Below are positions 51,036 to 62,222 of a stretch of DNA of 64,000 nt, one piece after another. The translations under genes and the position numbers were made by a program. Source of the DNA: Archilochus colubris (Eukaryota; Chordata; Aves; Apodiformes; Trochilidae); assembly GCA_023079485.1 (NCBI GenBank), contig CM041083.1, positions 154,708,552 to 154,772,551 on the forward strand. The letters run 5' to 3'. A model generated the notes under the pieces. It was not told the origin of the DNA and ran no database searches. It saw only the letters and a program-made list of their open reading frames with translations. The stretch's first letter is position 1. The number at the start of each line of letters is the position of its first letter.

Positions 51036-51722
51036 TTAGGGGTTGGAAGGGACCTCAAAAGATCATCTAGTCCAAACAACCCTGCCATAGCAGGGTCACC
51101 TACATCAGGTCACAGATGAACGTGTCCATGTGGGCTTTGTATGTCTTACAGGGAAAGAGACTCCTCAACTTCCCTGGGCAGCCTGTTCCAGTGCTCTGTC
51201 ACTCTCACAGTGAAAAAATTCTTTATATGTATACAGAACTGCCTCTGGTCCAGTTTGTAACCATTGCCTCTTGCCCTCTTATTGTCACTCCCAAGAAAAG
51301 CTTTACTCTGTCCTCCTGGCACTCCCACTTACATACTTTTAATCACTGATGAGGTCAACCCTCATTCTCCTCCAACTTGGAAAGGCCGAGCTCCTTCATC
51401 CTTTCCTCAAAAGGGAGATGTTCCACTCCCTTAATCATCTCAGTTGATCTGCATTGGATTCTTTCAAGCAGTTCCCTGTTCTTCTTGAACTGAGGGGCCC
51501 AGAACTGGACACAATATTCCAGATGTGTCCTCACTAGGGGGATGAGAAATTCTCTCAAAACTACTAGCCACCCCCCTTCTAATGCACCCCTCAATGCCAT
51601 TTTGCCTTCATTGCCACAAGGGCACACTATTGGCTCTTGGTCATCCTTCCATCCACCAGCACCCCCAGGTCCCTTTCCCCTATGCTTCTCTCCATCAGTT
51701 CAGTCCCCAGTGTGAACTGGTA

Positions 51723-51728
51723 CCTGAG
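51723..51728. repeat. Target-site duplication, left copy (CCTGAG)
   Basis: Identical to 52019-52024 on the other side of the nested LTR. Removing the LTR and one copy rejoins the CR1 ORF2 sequence without a gap. Confidence 0.85.
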
Positions 51729-52018
51729 TGCTGAGGGCCACGGGTTCGAGACTCCTCAAAGCCTCACCCTGACAGCAACGAGCTCTAGTGGAGCAATAAA
51801 GGCGGTGCACTGCTGAAAGCAGCACTTAAAGCCAAACATACCAAGATTGTGAGTTCCAGCGTGAGCTGAGCCTGTGTCTTAGGTCTTACCTTTTATTGGC
51901 CCCCTGGTCCTGCTCATGCGCAGTGGGGGCCCGCCCTAATTAGGCACAGGTGGGCTTGACACAAGCTCATGCCCACTTCCTGGCAATTAGTGGCACCTGG
52001 ATGCCTCATTTCACTACA
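51729..52018 (-). mobile_element. 290-bp solo LTR nested in CR1, with 6-bp target duplication
   Basis: The insert starts TGCTGAGGGCC and ends TTTCACTACA on the + strand, so both strands show the TG...CA ends of retroviral LTRs. The host CR1 sequence is cleanly split, and CCTGAG is duplicated at 51723-51728 and 52019-52024. Read on the - strand there is a TATA-like CCAATAAAAGG element, which is why that strand is preferred. On the + strand an AATAAA lies near 51801, so the orientation is not certain. The block is much richer in G and C than its surroundings. No viral genes remain. A GGTTCGAGACTCC stretch near 51750 resembles a Pol III B box, but the ends argue for an LTR rather than a SINE. 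Confidence 0.85.
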
Positions 52019-54149
52019 CCTGAGGGTTGTTCTTTCCCAGATGTAAGACTTCACGCTTGGCCTTGGTGTTATACCTTACATTTCTCCGTGCCCAACTTTC
52101 AAGTCTGTCTAGGTCATTCTGAATGCCAGCACAACCTTCCAGGGTGTCAGTTACTCCACCCAGTTTTGTGCCATCAGCAAACTTGCTGGTAGTTCACTAT
52201 TCCCTCATCAAGGTCATCAATAAATATATTAATTAGTACAGGTCCCAGTACAGGCCCTTTGAGAGACTCCAGTAGAAACACTTCCAACTGACTCCATTCC
52301 ACTGACTACAACTCTCTGGCTTCTATCCTTGATCCAGCTCCCGATCCACCTCACTACCTGATCATCCAGGCCACACTTCTTCAGTTTAGCTCCAATGATG
52401 CTGTGGGAGACAGTGTCAGATGCCTTCCAGAAATCAAAATAAACTATGTCTACTGCTCTGCCATCATCCATCCACCTAATTACATTCTAATATAAGGCTG
52501 TCAAGTTGGTCAGACATGACTTCCTCTTAGTAAATCCATTTTGACTGCTCCTGATAAGCCTCTTGTCCATTGTTCCCTCACCTTTCCAGGGATGGAGGTG
52601 AGGCTGACGTGTCTGTAGTTACCCAAGTCCTTTTTCTTGCCTTCTTGAAGACTGGAGTGACATTTGCTTTCTTCCAGTCCTCAGGCACCTCTCCTGTTCC
52701 CAACAGCTTACTAAAGATGATGCAGAGCAGCCTGGTAATGACATCTGCCAGTTCCCTCAGCACCCATGGGTGCATACCACCAGGCCCATGGATTTATGGA
52801 CGTCCAGACTCATTAACTGATCCTTATCCCAGCCCTCATCAAACAAAGTAACTCATCCTTTACGTTGACTTCCTCAGCAGCCTTAGGGGCCTGGGGCTCC
52901 AGAGGACATCCTCCAGCAGTATCCACAAAGACAAAAAAGGTGTTAAGCAATTCCACCTTCTTTGTATCCTCTGTTGTGCTTAACTTCTCCTGCAAAGTTT
53001 AATTTTAAGGAGTATTTAGATTTCCTAGTTGCCTCTCTGCATTCTCAGACAACAGTCTTATATTCCTCCCAAGTGACTACCCCTTCTTCACACACTCTAT
53101 AGGTTCTCTTCTTCCATTCGAGTTTACCTAGCAGTTCCCTGTTTAACCATACTGGTCTCCTAGTTCCATTTCGTGATTTTCTTCCCATTGGGATGCATCA
53201 GTCTTGAGCTCAGAAGAACTGGTCCTTGAAAGATAACGAACCATCTTGGGCCCCTTTACCTTCTAGAACCCTCTCCCATAGGATTTCCCTCAGTGAATCT
53301 GGCCTTTCTGAAGTTCAGGGTTCTGATTCTACTTGGAATCCTGTTCCTACCATGTAAGATCCTGAACTCCACCATCTCATGGACACTGCAGCCAAGGTTG
53401 CCCCCAACCTTTACTGCTTTGACCAGGCCCTCCTTGTTGATTAGGACAAGATCCAGCAGTGCTCTACTCCTAGTTGGCTCCTCCACCAATTGCAACAAGA
53501 AGTTATCATCAATGAACTGGAGGAACATCCTGGACTGAGAATGGCTGGCTGAGTAGTCCTTCCAGCAAATATCTGGTTAGTTAAAATGTCCCATGAGAAC
53601 CAGGGACTGTGATCATGAGGCTGCTACCAGCTGCCTGTAGGAGGCCTCATAGACTTCCTCATTCTGATCCCATGGCCTCTAAGAGACACCCACTACTGTA
53701 TCCCCCACATTAGCCTTTGCCTTAATTCTAACCCACAAACTCTCAACTTGCTCCTCATCTACCTCTGGACAGAACTCAATAGAAGAGTTTGCACTTTTAT
53801 GTAAAGAGCAACTCCCCACCTTGCTACCCGGTCTTTCCTAAAAAAGACACAGCCATCCATGACCACATTCCAGACATTTGAGCTGTCCCACCATGTCTCT
53901 GAAATAGCTGCTAGATCATAGACCCTTGACCTCACGTAGACCTCTAACTCCTCCTATTTGTTCCCCATGCTGTGTGTATCTGTGTACAGGCATTTTGGGT
54001 TGCAGGCTGAGCCTGCTGACCCCACCCTAGGGGAATGGGAGTCCTTCTGGTCTGTATTCAGATCAATACATTGCAACACTGCTGTAAACCCAGCTATGTC
54101 CCCTTTATTACCAATTCCCACCTCAAGTGGGATGGCAGACACAAGGCCA

Positions 54150-54535
54150 TCCCTAGGCTTGTCCTCAGTGAGCTACTCATGTTGAACTTCTCATCAACCA
54201 GCACCCCAAGTCCTTTTCCTATGGGCTATTCTCAAAGTATTCTATGCTCAGTCTGTATTTGTGCCTGGGCTTGCCCCAACCCAGGTGCAGGACCTTGGAC
54301 TTAGCCTTATTGAACTTGATGAGGTTGGTGTGGGGACACTTTTCAAGACTTCTAAGGTCTTTCTGGATCTCTCCATCCTTCTTTCCAGTGTATAAACCAC
54401 ACCAAACAGCTTGGCATCATTAGCAAAGTTGAGGGTGCACTCCATTCCACTGTTCATGCCTCCAACAAGGATGGTAAGCAGCACTGTTCCTAGTACCAAA
54501 CCTCGAGGAACTCCACTTCTTAATAATCTATATAA
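54150..54535 (-). mobile_element. CR1 LINE RT fragment, - strand (element 3)
   Basis: The - strand frame 54248-54499 reads [20 protein letters not shown], the RT segment that normally carries FADD, here FAND. It continues to LGVLVDEKFNMSSSLRTS (about 54150-54210). The fragment is truncated on both sides: it has no CR1 3' end and stops at about 54150, where the start of element 2 begins. It is a separate copy, since it repeats the part of RT that element 2 carries at 52.1 kb. The boundary with element 2 is approximate. Confidence 0.82.
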
Positions 54536-57000
54536 TACCAGAATTTTACTGAAGTATTTTATATTAATAATTTAAACATAATTGACACAAATTTAAAACA
54601 GAGGATATAGGTATCTGAATCCAATAATTTTTACACACATTTATACCCACAAGAAACAAGTTTTCTCTCTTCACTCTTATTTTTTTTGTTCCTATTGTTT
54701 CTTTTTCCTCCTCAGAATAAATACCAAAAAGAACAAAGCAAAAAATTACCTAAGAATGAAATCGAGAAGTATTCTTTTGTGTGTATGTTGGAAAGTGCAG
54801 AACATTGTGATTTATTGTTTAAAGCTACTATAAGAGGAGTGTTTTCTTATTGAGTAACTGATTTTTTTTAACCCATCTCTCCAAACTCAAATGCAAGCTT
54901 CTGTACTGATTACTTATAATTCTTTATTGTTGCAGTCAATAAGTACTCCACATAATTATTTTTCCATTACAATTATTCATATTTCAAATTGTATGTGATA
55001 CTTCATTACATACACACAGAAATGCAGTGTTGTTATTTTTTTATTTTATTTTATTTACAGTGTGGTTGATTTCTTGAGGTTTCTTTACCCCAAATTTATT
55101 TCAAATCTCTCTCAATAAAATCATTATTCTTCTATTTCTGAAAATGTTTTGCTGTTTTTTGATACCAGAAGTTTCAGTAGATTGCCAATATGTATCATGA
55201 CATCTCATTACACTTTTACAAGGGTAGAAATGAAAAGTATGTGTAGACAGTTCCAGAATTGATTATAGAACACACGAGCACTTCCAAATTTAATGGAATT
55301 CAGGAGCTTTAGATAAACAACATGTGGAGATAATGTTAGAACTAGCATTGGTGAACAAATGCCTTCACATTAACAAATGGATCTTAGCTCCAGTGTGCAC
55401 ACTCAAAGTTCTTAGATTTATCCAAAATTTAAAATTTGGCTATTAGAGTTTATTCTTAGCTACACAAGAAAAAGTAGTTTAAAAAGTGATACTGTTTTAA
55501 AGAAACTAAACCATTGGCATGCAAGACAGCTAGTCATCTATCTGTGTGTTTAATAAAGCCAAATGTTAGGAAGACTAATGTACCATACTGATGTTTTAGG
55601 AATTTCATTAACGTATTTGAAAGACTGTCATAACTCACTCACCTCTGCTGGGTTTATGAGCCATGGGTTTTCTCCAGCTCATAAAATCAACTTGCTTAAC
55701 ACAATACAGTGACTGATAGCACCAGAGATGACACTTCATGAAGCAAGGTGATTTTTTTTTTTTTAATAAGCTTTGTAGGACAATGCAGAGAAACTGAAAA
55801 GAGAACTGGACAAAATTCTGACATAAGATTGTTCTGGCTTACTGACAAGTTAATTACAAATATCTTTATAAATATTAAAGGTAACCTGGGACATAACTTC
55901 AGAAATACTGAGAAATTAATTTTGGTTTTCCAGTTTTTAAAATTTAGTACACATGGCATGAATAACCACCACTGTAAATAGTAATGTGCCTTTGTGTCAG
56001 CTGTATTTATCTCTATAATAAACCTTTATCTAAAAATTCTGAAATGAGAAAGATATATAGTTTTCACTTACAGGGACCAGAACCAAAGAGCATACCTACA
56101 CATTTGTACATATTTAGACATTATAAGCATCAAAGTCATGAATTTTTAAACATCTTTTTCATCTCTTTCTATTTATCTGCAATGCAGACATCATCTGAGA
56201 GTCACCCATGTCTCCCCTTATCCATTGATCAAAAAAGACATATACAATGTGGGATATCTGAAGAAATATTTTCATTTCAATTACTGCAAAGGAATCATAA
56301 GAAATAGCTAAGATGTGGATGTTTAATGTTAAAATTACATAGAATTAGACCTACTTAATTTCATTCCTGCTCCCCGATGTAGAACATACAATTCTAGCCA
56401 TCACATACAAGGTATGATAAGAGGTATCAGACCTGATTCAAAACAGCCAACTCCTTGAACAGAAAATAATCTACTGAAGTAACTGAGTTTTTGTTGCTCT
56501 TGGCTAGACTTACATGGCCCAAGGCTATATGAGTAACTCTGCTGGAATTAGACAATGACTTCTTTTTTAAAGTTCCACTTCAGACAATTTTCTTATGAGT
56601 GTGGACCTAATATAAAGTGTTTTTTGGGCTAGAAGAATAATCACGCAGCCTTAGAGAAAGATATGCACAATTGAAATTCATAGACAAGAGAAAGCCTCTG
56701 CAGTCTGTACCATTTAGTCTTTGGAAAATGGATCATATAATTCCTGTCTTTTACAACGTAATGAAAAACAACTGATATTTCCATATTTTAGTAATTATAA
56801 ACCTATCAATTAAAGTACTTTCTTTGGATGTTATACTCTGAGATTGAAAAGAGTTTAAAAAACACATCAGCCATCTTGAGAACTGTATTTAATAAGCAGT
56901 CTTTTGCATGCATTTATGAAGAAAACTAGTTAATACTGATCTACTGTGAAATTATAGCTGAACAAAGGAAAAAAAATACAGTGAGGATAATTAAGTATTT
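54536..57000. other. Unique AT-rich DNA, no gene
   Basis: No gene or transposon is recognised. A (TTTTA)n run lies at about 55033-55058. The open frame at 55984-56307 (107 codons, + strand) has no family resemblance. Confidence 0.65.
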
Positions 57001-57740
57001 CACACAGAATCACACACAGAATCAGCTGGGTTGGAAAGGAGATCATCAAATTCAACCCTTGATCCAACCCTTCTTAACCCACTGCCACTGCGGTTACCAG
57101 ACCATGGCACTGTGTGCCACATTCAGTCTGTTCTTAAAAACCTCCAGGGACGGAGAATCCACTACTTCCCTGGGCAGCCCATTCCAATGCCTGATCACCC
57201 TCTCTGTAAATAATTTCTTTCTAATATCTAACCTAAACCTCCCCTGGCAGAGCTTAATACTATTTCCTCTTGTCTTACTGATAGCTGCCTGTCAGAAGAG
57301 GCTGACCCCCCTGGCTCCAATCTCCTTTCAGGGAGCTGTGATGAGGTCTTCCTTAAGCCTCCTCTTCTTCAGACTGAACACCCGCAGCTCCCTCAGCTCT
57401 TCCTCACAGGACTTGTGCTGGATCCCTTCACAGTCTCCTTGCTCTTCTCTGGACCTGCTCCAGGACCTCAATCTCCTTCCTGAACTCAGGGGCCCAGGAC
57501 TGGACACAGGACTCAAGGTGTGGCCTCACGAGTACTGAGTACAGGGGCAGAATCCCTTCCCTGGACCTGCAGGCCACACTGTTCCTGATACAGGCCAGGA
57601 TGCCATTGGCCTTCTTGGCTACCTGGGCACACTGCTGGCTCATGTTCAGCTTCCTGTCAATCCAGACTCCCAGGTCCTTTTCTGCCTGGCTACTCACAGC
57701 CACTCTGTGCCCAGTCTGGAGCTCCCCATAGGGTTGTATT
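57001..57740 (-). mobile_element. CR1 LINE, 3' portion, - strand
   Basis: The same subfamily as the copy at 63058-64000; the two share the distinctive CACTGCCACTGCGGTTACCA and CCACTACTTCCCTGGG blocks with few differences by eye. The - frame 57428-57766 (112 codons) reads [37 protein letters not shown] in pieces, the region just after the RT core. A frame change near 57430-57520 and missing bases in the C-terminal part break it. It is 5'-truncated at about 57740. Confidence 0.94.
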
Positions 57741-57763
57741 TGAACAGATTTGGACAGAGGGGA

Positions 57764-57806
57764 CAACTCTTACTCTCTTACTTTTACTCTTATAACTCTT
57801 ACTCTC
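57764..57806 (+). repeat. Degenerate (TTACTCT)n repeat
   Basis: Units of ACTCTT/TTACTCT repeat imperfectly for about 40 bases between two CR1 fragments. A simple repeat. Confidence 0.7.
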
Positions 57807-57847
57807 AAGAGGTCCCTTCCAGTCTAAATAATTCCCTGACTCTGTGA
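57806..57847 (+). mobile_element. CR1 LINE 3' terminus, + strand, about 40 bp
   Basis: GAGGTCCCTTCCAGTCTAAA leads into ATTCCCTGACTCTGTGA, the sense-strand CR1 3' end. It is only about 40 bases long and is set between two reversed CR1 pieces. Confidence 0.75.
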
Positions 57848-57869
57848 ACATATGGTGCAGAATAGCAGA

Positions 57870-58050
57870 TTTACTGATATAGGAAGTGACCTCTGGAGAT
57901 CTAGTTCAGCCCCACTGCTCATGGCAGGGTCAACTAGAGCAGGTTGCTCAGGACCGTCAAGTTTCAAATTTCTCCAAGGATGGAGACACCAGACCTCTCT
58001 GAGCAAACTGTTCAAACACTTAACTACCCTCACAGTAAAGAGGTTGTAGT
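57870..58050 (-). mobile_element. CR1 LINE, short 3' end, - strand
   Basis: Reads GAAGTGACCTCTGGAGATCT, GGCAGGGTCAACTAGAGCAG and GGATGGAGACACCAGACCTC, all reversed CR1 3' region blocks. It ends at a run of T and G (58050-58085) and is diverged. Confidence 0.85.
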
Positions 58051-58129
58051 TTTGGTTTTGTTTGGTTTGGGGTTTGTTTTTTTTTGAGTTTGAAAGAATT
58101 TTCTGTGTTTCTGTTTGCACTGACTTTCT

Positions 58130-58580
58130 CTTCTATGAAGGACCATGGTGGAGCAGTACCTGAAGAAACATGATGGAGCAGTCCTTGAAGGACCACAGTG
58201 GGATAAATGTAGATTTGTAGCCCCTGAAATGTCACAGGTGGGCAGACATGGAGCTGCAGCCTGTGTGGGATTGCAGAGAGGGTCAGATGTGGATCTGCAT
58301 CCATGTAGGAGCCCGTGTCAGAGGAGGTGACTGTTCCTGCAGCAGCCGTGACTCTGTGTGCAGCCCGGGGTTGGAGCAGTCTGTGTCTGAGGGACTGCAC
58401 CTGTGGGAGGGACTCATGTCAGAGGGGTTCCTGAAGGACTCTCTGCCATGGGAGGGACCACGCGTTGGAGCAAGGGAAGAAGGAGGAGTCCTCCCCCTGA
58501 GGACTGGCAGAAACACCGTGTGGAGAACTGACCCTAAACACCCACTCCCTGTCCCCCTGTTCTACTGAGGGAGTGGCAGA
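58130..58580 (+). mobile_element. ERVL-like LTR, middle fragment, + strand
   Basis: Contains the repeated GACC(A)...GGAGCAGT units typical of the middle of this LTR type (58140-58200), GGGTTGGAGCAGTCTG, GTGGGAGGGACTC and GGAGTCCTCCCCCTGAGG (about 58481-58500), then ACTGACC...CACTCCCTGTCCCCCTGTTC. The 5' TATA region and the terminal T-rich region are missing. The + frame 58248-58568 is non-coding LTR sequence. Confidence 0.75.
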
Positions 58581-59517
58581 AGTGAGATTTTCTGTATTTT
58601 CTGCATCTGTCATGGAAGCAAGTGAATTTGATGGTATTGAGATTTCCTTTCTGCACAAAGACCTGAAGGAATAAGGAATGTCTAGAACTGACAGTATTGC
58701 AAGAAGGACTTGTCAGAATCTTCAGTATAGAGGCTAGTGCTTCAAGTACCCCAGCTGCCTAGAGGAAACTCAGAAAAATTGCCCAAGGAATGCGGAAGCC
58801 AAAGATCAACAATTTTAAGCTATCCCTGAACCAAGGCTTTTATACAACGCAGAGAAAATTCAAAATCATGTATCTGTATTACTACACGAGTGTTAAATGA
58901 TAAAAAGAGATGGCTATGTACACATTGCATATCACTATAGTAACAGACACAATAAACCCCAGTATAATAGCAATAGATTTTCAGGCATTGAAGAATACAT
59001 GAGCAAAATGTAGTGAACTGTAAACAAGTAATACTGCTGTATACAGGGGCCAAAGCAAATCCTCTATCCTGCCTGGAGGCAGTATGTAACTTCATTGCAA
59101 TTGCAGCTGCTGAATTACTACTTCAACACCAAAGATTTTGGAGAGATTTGGAATGATTTGAAAGATTCTGAAAATAAGAGATATTATTGATGAGAAACTT
59201 AAGACCGATAATTGTACTATTGGGTTGCAGCTACTTGAAAAGTAAAAAGGGATAAAATGCTTACAAAAGTGTAGTCAAATTTCACACAAATTAATGGATA
59301 ATTTCTTTTATAATGTTAAACAAAAACAAAACAAAAACAAAAAAACAAACAAACAAAAGAAAAAAAAAAACAAAGAAAAAGTCAAAGATGAAAAACTGGC
59401 ACAGGTTTTGATTTATATAGTTGAATTGGAAAATACCTGTGATCTTTTGGGTCCATAGTGTTATTTTATACTTTTTCACACAAGAATGTCTATGAATTTC
59501 AGAAAAAGATTATGTAT

Positions 59518-59564
59518 AGTGGCACTTATACAAGAATCATGTGGCACTTATGCAAGAATCATAA
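59518..59564 (+). repeat. Tandem duplication, ~24-bp unit
   Basis: GTGGCACTTATACAAGAATC is followed by AT and then a second copy with one changed base. A small local duplication. Confidence 0.8.
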
Positions 59565-60037
59565 TAAAAAATCTCAATAGCATGTATCAAGATCTTTCTG
59601 AAACAAGTTATACAAAGGAAAAAAAAACCTTTCATCGTAACATAATGCTAATGTAGAAACTGGATGGAACTGTCAGACTGTTGTGAAGTGGGTGAAACTT
59701 AGAGTGTCAATATAATAATTTTATTAATGTAATATCAAAACCCCCAAACACTTCTATTCTTTTTGCATACTTTCTTCCATCTTCCTCTTGTTTTTCTTTT
59801 CTTCGACATCCCAACAAATTTAAGCCAAAAGAATGATACTTACATTAAAATTCATAACTAAGTATGAGTAGTTTTCATTGAGAAGGGATTCTGATTTACA
59901 ATTATTGCATTTGTGTTCTAAAACTACATTCTCATACACACACACACACATATATATGCACATGTAAAATTTGCAGTAAAAACAGGAAACAAGAAAGTTG
60001 ATGCGTAACAAGAGTTTGGAAAGAATTTTATTTTTTT

Positions 60038-60068
60038 TAAATTTAATTTAATTTAATTTAATTTAATT
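60038..60068 (+). repeat. (TTTAA)n microsatellite
   Basis: About six tandem pentamers of TTTAA/AATTT. A simple repeat. Confidence 0.85.
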
Positions 60069-62186
60069 TTATTAGAATAATCAATAACCAAGATAAAGTA
60101 TTTCTATTTTCTTAAATTTTCTGCTCCTGAGATGAGTAAGGCTTTGAAACAGCCTTCTACTAGGAGCCAAGAGAACAGTTCATTAATTGATAGTTTAAAA
60201 ATAGAGCGTGTATTATTTAGACACAAGTTTAAGTGAAAATGATTTAATGAACTAGGAGGCATTCTCTTCTACTACAAATTAAAATTCATCTTGGTTATAT
60301 GCTCTCTAGCTTGCTGTCATGTTTTTTTACTTTTTTTGTTGTTGTTTTTTTGTTGGTGGTGGTGGTGCTGTGCTGATATAAACTAATGACCTCTTAGTAG
60401 TTACTTATTTTCTTCAGCTACTCTTTGCGTGTTACTTTTTGACTTTTGACATTTTTTAATTTCTACATTTTTAAAGAAATGGCAGTGCAGGTACTGTGTA
60501 GCAAATCTAAGTCTCCTCCCAATGAGCTTGTTTTATATCCTTTTGAGGCTCTTTACAACTTGTTATGAGTTGACAGGAGTACTCTTACTGTGGATTGAAA
60601 TTTTGGACTTAGAGAAATGTGACAAGAAGCATACAATATTAAAATAAAAAAAAAGGTAAAAAAATTAAAGAAGAAGACTTTGTTTTTCAGAATAGGAGAA
60701 GCTTCAGAAAGCCTGCTTTTGCTGTGCATTTTATACTTACTACATGAAATATAAAGATTTTCTATATACAAATGAAACACAGTATTTTCCCAGTGAGTGT
60801 AGAAAAATTAAGCTCTTGGAGTCTCTAAAGGAAATCACTAGAGGGAGCCATGTTCATATGCAGTTTATTACATTCCTCTTCGAAGCTTTCTAAAATAATC
60901 TAGTTTATGAACAATAGATTTTTTTAATTGGCTACAGAACCTTTGCATAGGAAGAGAATATAATATTGAAAATATCAGACTCTTACTAGCTGAATATGCT
61001 TGTCACATGAAACATCATGGTAATAGCAATAGTAAAGGAGCTGCTGCAACAGTAGATTTCTTCTTTTCTGGTATTTTTATGGACTAGATGCAGTAAGAAA
61101 TTAAGTACTTCGAATTTACCACATGGGCGAGTTCACGGGCAGATTCTTAGTGAGCAAAACCAAAATCACAGGAGAGGAAAAACCTGCTGTTGCTTAACCC
61201 TCTCAGTAACTTGGCAGTTGCTTCTATGTTCAGCTTCAAAGTTTCCAAGTGTTTGCATGTTAAGAATTGCCCAACTCTGAGTGTTCTAGGAGTTGCCTTC
61301 TCAGTAATCAGTGATTGGTGTTTTTATGACAATATAACTAGAGGACTTGTAGGTGTTCTCACAGCTGAAATATTTAAAACACAGAAGGACTGACTTCCCA
61401 GTGAAATGCAGCTGCAGCCATTTTCTTTGGAAACACAGCCAGAGCCCTTTCATGGGGATAATGGAGGTGAGTTCATGACACTGAAAAGCATTGAAACAGG
61501 GGATTGAGAAATCACACAAAGGGTAAAGAAGAGGGAAGGGGGCACAGTGAGAATAATGGATGATGTTCTTGTGTAAACATTTCTTCATTTGTCACAGAGG
61601 AGGAGGAAGTTCATTAATTATTACTGTATGAGTGTAAAAACTCACTACAAAGAACCCCCATCATGCCACAACATTGTGAGATATTGCCTAAAAATTACAG
61701 ATTTCAGATGATATAAACAAAATGAGATGAATGAGATGTCTAGTTGCTCTTTAACAATAAAGAATTTTGGGGTTAAAAAGGTGATGCAATTATAAGATCT
61801 GGTGTTCTTTGTCATTAATACTTGAGTATATGGGAAGTGCGATCGAATTTAGGAGTTAGCAGAATAAGTGATTTACAAGCAAAAGTGTTAAGAATCATAA
61901 CTTTGTTTCTAAGGAGTATAGAGAGGTTGTGTTTCACCCACCTACACATCCATTTATCTATGGGAACTATTTCTTAGCTTTTCTGTTCAGACCTGTGGAG
62001 ATCACTCCTTCTCAAGTGAAAGCAGTATGGAGATAATTAGGAAAAAAAAAAAAAAGAAAAATCCGAACCAAACAAACCCGCACAAAACTAACCAAAAAAT
62101 AAAACCCCCAGTAAAGACTATGGAAATTATAACATCAGTGAAAATTATTAGCTTTATGAGAATAAGTAATATTAAGGGAGAGAATT

Positions 62187-62222
62187 TGAGGCCTAATACC
62201 TGTTTGAGGCCTAATACCTGTT
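62187..62222 (+). repeat. Tandem duplication, 18-bp unit
   Basis: The unit TTGAGGCCTAATACCTGT occurs twice with no break and no change, which suggests a recent replication-slippage event. Confidence 0.85.

Larger units (their letters stand above)
51036..54150 (-). mobile_element. CR1 LINE with almost complete but dead ORF2, - strand (element 2)
   Basis: On the - strand, ORF2 sequence runs from near its start to the 3' end. The endonuclease begins with YTDTHSMGNK, then ISETWWD (53886-53905), LWVRIK and GHFN (about 53584-53598), where the family has GDFN. LLQLVEEPTRSRALLDLVL and a MVEFRIL segment follow. The linker is at 52813-52995. The reverse transcriptase shows VPEDWKKANVTPVFKK (52578-52775), VYFDFWKASDTVSHS (52229-52471) and KFADGTKLG (about 52170-52190), where FADD is expected. 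Stops and frameshifts break the frame. It is interrupted at 51729-52018 by a solo LTR. ORF1 is not seen. The element encoded the endonuclease/RT used for target-primed retrotransposition, but this copy cannot be active. Confidence 0.92.

Noticed and set aside
51745..51765. tRNA gene or tRNA-derived SINE from the GGTTCGAGACTCC stretch
   Set aside because: There is no A box at the right distance and no cloverleaf, and the enclosing insert has LTR-type ends and a 6-bp duplication.
55984..56307. 107-codon + strand frame as a gene
   Set aside because: No domain, signal or splice context is visible and the composition matches AT-rich chance frames.
59936..59958. CA/TA run as a Z-DNA or regulatory element
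   Set aside because: It is too short and ordinary for a vertebrate microsatellite.
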